From Candidatus Saccharimonadia bacterium (GTDB taxonomy: Bacteria > Patescibacteriota > Saccharimonadia > Saccharimonadales > 2-12-FULL-41-12): a DNA stretch of 9,846 nt. The stretch covers positions 1 through 9,846 of the forward strand of contig JALQXV010000050.1 in assembly GCA_023263015.1 (NCBI GenBank), in the 5' to 3' direction. Each line of letters begins with the position of its first letter. Within the stretch, counting starts at the first letter, position 1. Below are positions 5,910 to 9,846 of the stretch, piece after piece. The notes beneath the pieces are model-generated. The model saw nothing but the letters and a program-made list of their open reading frames with translations. It had not been told where the DNA came from and did not search any database. The translations under genes and the position numbers were made by a program.

Positions 5910-6732
5910 ATAAAAACTGCGCCGTATACCAATCAAAGATTACAGTACCAAATAGCTGTACGATGATTGCCGCAACAATTAAAAATGGGCCAAACGGAAT
6001 TCTATACGAACCAGCACCTGATTTAGATTTTGTAAGCTGTGGCAAAGCCGAGATACTACCCAAAAACGAAGCAATAAACAACAGTAGAAATGCATTCAAA
6101 GGACCGCCTACGAGCGCTCCAAGCGCAAAACCTAGCTTTACATCTCCTCCGCCTATCCATGCGCCATCAGACATCTGAAACAGTACATAGAACAGTCCTC
6201 CTCCAATTGCCGCACCTACGACAGCATTCAGTAGAATCATTGGGTCAGATTCTTGTATAAAGCGTAGCGCAACAAACACACCTGCTAGACCGTACAGCGG
6301 GAAAACTAGTCTGTTCGGTAGCAGCATCCATCGTACGTCAAAGACCAACAGAGCCATAAAGATCACAATACAAACCAGCCACACTGCAAATACTAGATAC
6401 CCTACTAAGTTAAATTCATACGGCCAAAAGATCCATGACAAGATAAACGTGAGCATGGTTGTTAGCTCTACAAGTGGATACTGTGCTGATATTTTTTTCT
6501 TACAGTATCGGCACTTCCCACCAACAGATATCCAGCTCAGAATTGGGATTAAGTCGATAGATTTTAGCTGGTGCCCACAATGAACACACATTGATCGTCC
6601 CTTTGTAATGGACAGATCCTTATCTTTAAAACTTTTCTTCTTGGCAAAGTCGCGCTCATATAAACGCCAAACAAAAGCATTAATAAAGCTACCAAAGCAA
6701 ATGCCTAAAAGTGCGACCCAAGCAGTAATCAT
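5908..6732 (-). CDS. pilD: Prepilin peptidase / N-methyltransferase (PilD family)
   Basis: The 274-residue polytopic membrane protein has the full two-domain PilD layout. The N-terminal part begins with the GSFINAFVWRL signature (14-24) and carries the Cys4 zinc-type motif CVHC (49, 52) and CRYC (74, 77), which marks the cytoplasmic domain linked to N-methylation. The catalytic aspartates of this aspartic protease are Asp132 in FDVRW, followed by the usual LPN, and Asp197 in GGGDVKLG. About seven or eight hydrophobic segments are visible. The length is normal for the family (about 250-290). It would cleave and methylate the pilins encoded on both sides. The gene follows the major pilin behind a strong hairpin, so its level may be set by read-through. 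Its ATG at 6732 has no clear Shine-Dalgarno. It ends 34 bp before the GspH-like gene. Confidence 0.95.
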   Translation of the reverse strand: MITAWVALLGICFGSFINAFVWRLYERDFAKKKSFKDKDLSITKGRSMCVHCGHQLKSIDLIPILSWISVGGKCRYCKKKISAQYPLVELTTMLTFILSWIFWPYEFNLVGYLVFAVWLVCIVIFMALLVFDVRWMLLPNRLVFPLYGLAGVFVALRFIQESDPMILLNAVVGAAIGGGLFYVLFQMSDGAWIGGGDVKLGFALGALVGGPLNAFLLLFIASFLGSISALPQLTKSKSGAGSYRIPFGPFLIVAAIIVQLFGTVIFDWYTAQFL

Positions 6733-6758
6733 ATTGCTTTAGCTTACCATACAATTTA

Positions 6759-6784
6759 AAAGAGGCTCCTCGTGGAGCCTCTTT
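6759..6784 (-). terminator. Hairpin terminator/attenuator between major pilin and pilD
   Basis: A perfect 11-bp stem, AAGAGGCTCCT-type arms at 6759-6769 and 6774-6784, encloses a 4-nt loop. On the minus strand the 3' arm runs into TTTT then AAATTGT, giving a modest U-tract. It starts 18 nt after the pilin stop (6803). Placed there it would end most pilin transcripts and let only a part reach pilD and the minor pilins, and it would also protect the pilin mRNA 3' end. On the plus strand the tail is not T-rich enough. Confidence 0.75.
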
Positions 6785-6802
6785 AGTAGCTTAGTCGTTA
6801 GA

Positions 6803-7354
6803 CTAGATGTCTTGACAGACAGTAGTCAGACCACCTTGGCGCTCGATAGCGTATGCGATAGCACCTGTTCGAGTTGTTGCACTGGCTGCTGTATAAACAT
6901 CAGTTGCAGCCGTACCAATTGTTACCACAAATGTGTCAACGTTGCTGGCTGGATCAACGAAGGCAGGGTTACACTTAACGCCGTTACGAATGACCATTGT
7001 TTCTGGGCCAAAAGGAGTACCAGTGGTGTTTTGAGTGTTAACTGCAGCACCTGTCTGGATTGTACGATAGTTAATGTTTGTTAACTGCGTACGGTTAGTG
7101 TTAGTAATAACCGGTGGTGTAGCCGTAATAGCTGCCGTGGTGTTGTTATACGATCCACGGTTGTTGTTGATGAATTCTTGTACTGCACCCGCAACCTGAC
7201 TTACGTCGTTCTTGCGTTGTGTATTACGACTGTTTCGCTGCAAGCTTGGAACTGCCAAGAAAACAACGAGGATGATCAAACCTGCAATAGCAAGCACGAT
7301 CAAGACTTCGATGATAGTAAAGCCTTTTTCCTGATTTTTTAATTTCATTTTCAT
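6803..7354 (-). CDS. Probable major type IV pilin (prepilin)
   Basis: From the ATG at 7354 the product is 183 residues. The leader MKMKLKNQEKG is cleaved after Gly11. Then come Phe12, Glu16 (+5) and the hydrophobic assembly helix FTIIEVLIVLAIAGL up to about 35, followed by an amphipathic helix (VSQVAGAVQEFINNN). The head is small, rich in Thr, Asn and Ala, and its two cysteines (128 and 180) would close the C-terminal D-region loop typical of type IVa pilins. Size, position between pilC and pilD, a strong AGGAGG ribosome site and a following terminator all suggest the main, highly expressed subunit. An open frame extends to 7468, but those 38 extra residues lack pilin character and overlap pilC, and the ribosome site lies inside them. 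The ATG is 11 nt from AGGAGG. I leave the symbol empty because pilA and pilE cannot be told apart. Confidence 0.9.
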   Translation of the reverse strand: MKMKLKNQEKGFTIIEVLIVLAIAGLIILVVFLAVPSLQRNSRNTQRKNDVSQVAGAVQEFINNNRGSYNNTTAAITATPPVITNTNRTQLTNINYRTIQTGAAVNTQNTTGTPFGPETMVIRNGVKCNPAFVDPASNVDTFVVTIGTAATDVYTAASATTRTGAIAYAIERQGGLTTVCQDI

Positions 7355-7358
7355 GGTG

Positions 7359-7376
7359 ATCACACCCTCCTGTGAT
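7359..7376 (-). promoter_or_regulatory. Major pilin ribosome site in a hairpin loop
   Basis: The minus strand reads ATCACA-GGAGGG-TGTGAT: a 6-bp stem with the Shine-Dalgarno exposed as the 6-nt loop. It lies 4 nt before ATG 7354. The stem is short, so the structure would be weak, but it brings the ribosome site nearer to the start or could be a switch. The repeats are seen; the function is inferred. Confidence 0.5.
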
Positions 7377-7454
7377 GCATGTTTATAGTAGTTATGTTTA
7401 CATATTATGTTAGTCAATACCGTATTGCAAGATGTTTTGTTAAATTCTAACTTC
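7377..7454 (-). promoter_or_regulatory. AT-rich leader upstream of the major pilin, weak promoter candidate
   Basis: This 78-bp spacer is the largest gap in the cluster from pilB to the modular pilin. A weak pair, TTGCAA (7425-7430) and TAATAT (7402-7407) with a 17-bp spacer, could be a promoter. A better -35-like TTGACT (7412-7417) has no -10 at proper distance. AACATAA occurs twice 13 bp apart (7405-7411 and 7392-7398). A separate promoter for the pilin is plausible but not shown. Confidence 0.3.
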
Positions 7455-8681
7455 TTAGCCAACGACATTTTTATCTGCTAAGCCGTAGATCGGCAGCAAT
7501 ACTGCAGCAACAATGATAAACGCTACGATACCTAGAACCACCATCAGCACAGGCTCAATAATAGTCGAGATGGTCTTAATTTGATTATCAACTTCTTTCT
7601 CATAGTAGTCTGCTGTCTTGCCAAGCATATCTTCTAGCGAGCCAGATTGCTCACCAATGCGCAACATATTAGGGACTAACACTAAGAAGTTTGGGTCACC
7701 GTCAATGGCATCCGCCAATGATTTACCGCCCTTAACTTTCTCGATGGCGTTATTAATAGATTTTTCAATATGGACATTGCTGATTGAGGCCGCAACAATT
7801 TCCATCATTTGAATTAATGGCACACCACTCGCGACAAGCGTGGTCGCGGTGCGTGCAAACCGAGCCATATAAAGCTTCATAAACAACGGACCAACTGGAG
7901 GAGCTTTCATTTTTAGCTTGTCGACTACCAACTTCCCTGGCCCACTGCGAGCATATCGAGTTAGGGCGGCACCCATAAGTGCAACAATAATCAACACCAC
8001 CCACCAGTAGTCAGTAACAAAGTGAGAGAAAGCTAGGAGTACTTTTGTGATAAATGGCAGTTGAGCGCCCGGCATGTCTTTGTAGATTGTCTCAACTTGT
8101 GGAAGCACCTTGACGACCATAAAGCCTAACACGCCACCCATAACTACCAATACGATAGCAGGGTATGCCATTGCACCCCGGACCTTGCTCATGATTTCAG
8201 CATCTTTTTCCTGTTGGAAGGCGATACGCTCCAACGCTTTATCGAGCGTACCAGACACTTCACCAGCAGCAATCAAGTTTACGTAAATGCTGTTAAAAAC
8301 TTTGGGGTGTTTTTCCAAGGCTTTTGAAAAGGCCGAACCGCCCTCAATATCAGCCACAAGGTCACTAATAACAATCTTTAGACCTTTGTTTGTGGTTTGA
8401 TCATTAACGCTTCTTAGACTCTGTACAAGTGGAAGACCTGCGTTAATCAGGGTAGATAATTGACGCGAAAAAACAATCTTTTCTTTGGTCGTAATTCGAT
8501 TTCTGAGCTTAGCGATTGGGTTAAAAGATGTGCCGGCATCATCAAGGTTTTTGATGTCAATTGGCGCAAGACCTTGTTGTTGAAGTAACTTGGCCGCCCC
8601 ACTCTCGCTATCAGCTTGAATGGTAGCTTTTACTTTTTGGCCGGTTGCCGGATCGCGTGCTTCGTACGCAAAATTAAGCAT
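7455..8681 (-). CDS. pilC: Type IV pilus inner-membrane platform protein PilC (GspF family)
   Basis: The 408-residue protein matches the usual PilC/GspF length and duplicated design. An N-terminal region (1-60, FAYEARDPATGQKVKATIQA) precedes two T2SSF domains at about 68-190 and 272-395. Paired motifs mark the duplication: FSRQLSTLINAGLPL (71-85) and FARTATTLVASGVPL (275-289); GEVSGTLDKAL (140-150) and GEQSGSLEDML (343-353). Three membrane segments lie at about 170-193, 224-243 and 375-399. PilC is the platform on which the PilB and PilT motors act to add or remove pilin subunits. The ATG at 8681 has GAGGAT just upstream and follows the pilT stop by one base (TAATATG), so the two are translationally coupled. 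The GAGGAT lies in the last codons of pilT. No unusual residues were noted. Confidence 0.95.
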   Translation of the reverse strand: MLNFAYEARDPATGQKVKATIQADSESGAAKLLQQQGLAPIDIKNLDDAGTSFNPIAKLRNRITTKEKIVFSRQLSTLINAGLPLVQSLRSVNDQTTNKGLKIVISDLVADIEGGSAFSKALEKHPKVFNSIYVNLIAAGEVSGTLDKALERIAFQQEKDAEIMSKVRGAMAYPAIVLVVMGGVLGFMVVKVLPQVETIYKDMPGAQLPFITKVLLAFSHFVTDYWWVVLIIVALMGAALTRYARSGPGKLVVDKLKMKAPPVGPLFMKLYMARFARTATTLVASGVPLIQMMEIVAASISNVHIEKSINNAIEKVKGGKSLADAIDGDPNFLVLVPNMLRIGEQSGSLEDMLGKTADYYEKEVDNQIKTISTIIEPVLMVVLGIVAFIIVAAVLLPIYGLADKNVVG

Positions 8682-8682
8682 A

Positions 8683-9753
8683 TTATCCTCGCATTAACCT
8701 ATCTAGTTCAGAAATATCGACTGCAACGTTGCGTGCTTCTTCGTAAGTGATCTGGCCAGCATGAATAAGACCAACTAGCGTCTTGTCCATTGACTGCATA
8801 CCAAATTCGGCACCAGTTTGAATAACAGCTTCAAGTTGATGCGACTTTCCTTCGCGGATGATGTTTCGGACAGCTGGTGTAGCTACCATAACTTCGGCAG
8901 CAACGATTCGTCCGCCACCAATTGTTGGCACGAGTCGCTGTGAGCAAATGCCCATTAGGATATTACTGAGCTGTGCGCGAATCTGCGGTTGCTGGTGTGG
9001 AGGGAAAACGTCGATCATACGGTCAATACTTTGAGCCGCACTGTTGGTGTGTAGCGTAGCAAAAACCAAGTGACCCGTTTCGGCGATAGTAATGGCCGCC
9101 GCGATCGTTTCAAGGTCACGCATCTCACCCAGTAGAACGACGTCAGGGTCTTGACGAAGCGAGCTTCGGAGCGCAGCGCTAAAGCTATAGGTATCGTAAT
9201 GAACTTCACGCTGTACGATAACTGATTTAATACTCTTGTGAGTAAATTCGATCGGATCCTCGATTGTGACGATGTGCGTGGCTTTTTCAACATTGATCTT
9301 GTGGACTAACGAAGCAAGCGTTGTAGACTTACCTGATCCAGTTGGTCCTGTCACTAAAACAAGTCCGCGTGGATAGTCAGCAAACTTCTTTACTACTTCT
9401 GGCAGGCCAAGTTGCTCAGTTGTAAGAATTTCGGTTGGGATAAGTCGCAAGGCAGCAGCTAAGTTACCACGTTCGTGGAAAGCGTTAACACGGAAACGAC
9501 CGAGGTCGCCGAACGCGAAGCTAAAGTCGAATTCTTTGTCTTTTAACAGAATTTGCTTCTGTTCATCATCAAGAATTGCAAAAACAAGGGATTCGACCAT
9601 TTCTTCATTTAGAATTGGCGCACCTGTTACCGGTGTCAATGAGCCATCGACACGTAGCATTGGAGGCAGTGCCACCTGAATGTGAAGGTCAGACGCCTTT
9701 AATTTAATTACTTCCTCTAGGAGTGTTTCGATTCGGACTGCTGCTTCTGCCAC
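8683..9753 (-). CDS. pilT: Pilus retraction ATPase PilT
   Basis: The 356-residue protein has PilT length and every key motif: an N-terminal PAS-like domain (1-110) starting with ASDLHIQ, Walker A GPTGSGKST (136-144), the Asp box IVTIEDPIEF (161-170), Walker B with LLGEMRD (207-213), the His box HLVFATLHTNSA (228-239), and the PilT-specific AIRNLIRE-type motif, here AVRNIIREGK (294-303). That last motif separates it from PilB. PilT is a hexameric cytoplasmic ATPase that drives pilus retraction and twitching. The start is GTG at 9753, with AAGGG (9761-9765) 7 nt upstream; no ATG is available before residue 32. The gene begins 24 bp after the pilB stop. The visible motifs suggest an active enzyme, so the pilus is probably retractable. 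Confidence 0.96.
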   Translation of the reverse strand: MAEAAVRIETLLEEVIKLKASDLHIQVALPPMLRVDGSLTPVTGAPILNEEMVESLVFAILDDEQKQILLKDKEFDFSFAFGDLGRFRVNAFHERGNLAAALRLIPTEILTTEQLGLPEVVKKFADYPRGLVLVTGPTGSGKSTTLASLVHKINVEKATHIVTIEDPIEFTHKSIKSVIVQREVHYDTYSFSAALRSSLRQDPDVVLLGEMRDLETIAAAITIAETGHLVFATLHTNSAAQSIDRMIDVFPPHQQPQIRAQLSNILMGICSQRLVPTIGGGRIVAAEVMVATPAVRNIIREGKSHQLEAVIQTGAEFGMQSMDKTLVGLIHAGQITYEEARNVAVDISELDRLMRG

Positions 9754-9777
9754 TGTTTTACCCTTATTATTTATTTC

Positions 9778-9846
9778 TTACGCTGCATCTGCTGCTGCAA
9801 CGCGATTAATTTCATCAATTGTCGTTTGACCAGCCAGTGCCTTAAA
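9778..9846 (-). CDS. pilB: C-terminal end of the pilus extension ATPase PilB/GspE
   Basis: Only the last 22 codons and the TAA stop (9778-9780) are in the window; the gene enters from the right edge. The tail reads FKALAGQTTIDEINRVAAAD and then AA. PilB/GspE proteins commonly end in a helix of the form G-x-T-[ST]-x-[DE]-E-[IV]-x-R-V, and the position 24 bp before pilT agrees. No catalytic motif is visible in the window, so the call rests on this tail and the context. Confidence 0.8.
   Translation of the reverse strand, partial: FKALAGQTTIDEINRVAAADAA

Noticed and set aside
5843..6178. Plus-strand open frame of 111 codons opposite pilD and the GspH-like gene
   Set aside because: It lies entirely over genes with clear protein families, shows no motif of its own and is a shadow frame.
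7392..7417. TTATGTTA in the pilin leader as half of a dif site
   Set aside because: It matches 8 of 11 bases of a dif right arm, but the left side is a direct rather than an inverted copy, and the site lies in an operon leader.
7355..7468. N-terminal extension of the major pilin by 38 residues
   Set aside because: The extension overlaps the pilC stop, contains the Shine-Dalgarno for the inner ATG, and would bury the prepilin leader far from the N-terminus.

Overview
The window looks like a chromosomal type IV pilus locus of a Candidatus Patescibacteria (CPR) bacterium, most probably a Saccharibacteria (TM7)-type genome. This rests on the style of the proteins: the pilin N-termini, the PilB-PilT-PilC-pilin-PilD order, and several very divergent minor pilins. 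It also rests on the compact layout, with moderate GC, gaps of 1-35 bp and overlapping genes. The taxonomic call is by resemblance and was not tested. All genes read through intact with the standard code. None of the 11 visible stops is TGA (7 TAA, 4 TAG).

Layout. At the left edge is the first 25 codons of a nucleoside diphosphate kinase gene (ndk, minus, 1-75). It diverges from a complete XerC/XerD-type tyrosine recombinase (plus, 161-1096). The recombinase stops 3 bp from the end of a minus-strand pair of minor pilin genes: a PilX-like protein (1100-2164) and a PilW/PulJ-like prepilin (2176-2811). A small membrane-anchored protein of unknown function, probably with an OB-like fold, sits next on the plus strand (2955-3479) with its own extended -10 promoter. 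A hairpin at 3500-3525 can serve as a terminator in both directions. It separates this gene from the main minus-strand pilus cluster. In transcription order that cluster is pilB (only its last 22 codons are visible, 9778-9846), pilT (8683-9753), pilC (7455-8681), the probable major pilin (6803-7354), a strong hairpin terminator/attenuator (6759-6784), pilD (5908-6732), a GspH/FimT-like pseudopilin (5115-5873), and a 528-residue multidomain pilin (3535-5121).

How it works together. PilB would power extension and PilT retraction, both acting on the inner-membrane platform PilC. PilD would cleave the prepilins. The 183-residue pilin would form the fibre, and four minor pilins (GspH/FimT-like, large modular, PilW/PulJ-like, PilX-like) would prime or cap it. 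All five exported pilin-like proteins carry an even number of cysteines (2, 4, 12, 4, 8), as expected if they fold with disulfide bonds outside the cytoplasm.

Most worth a second look: the large modular pilin at 3535-5121. It has a pilin head, a Cys-rich linker, two homologous Cys-bracketed beta-type repeats, and a C-terminal domain with about 25% aromatic residues. It is a good candidate tip adhesin, conceivably for host-cell recognition in an epibiotic bacterium. Regulatory points include a perfect extended -10 placed so that the GspH-like gene would be read as a leaderless mRNA, and a major-pilin Shine-Dalgarno lying in the loop of a small hairpin. No CRISPR array, transposon, tRNA or rRNA was recognised.
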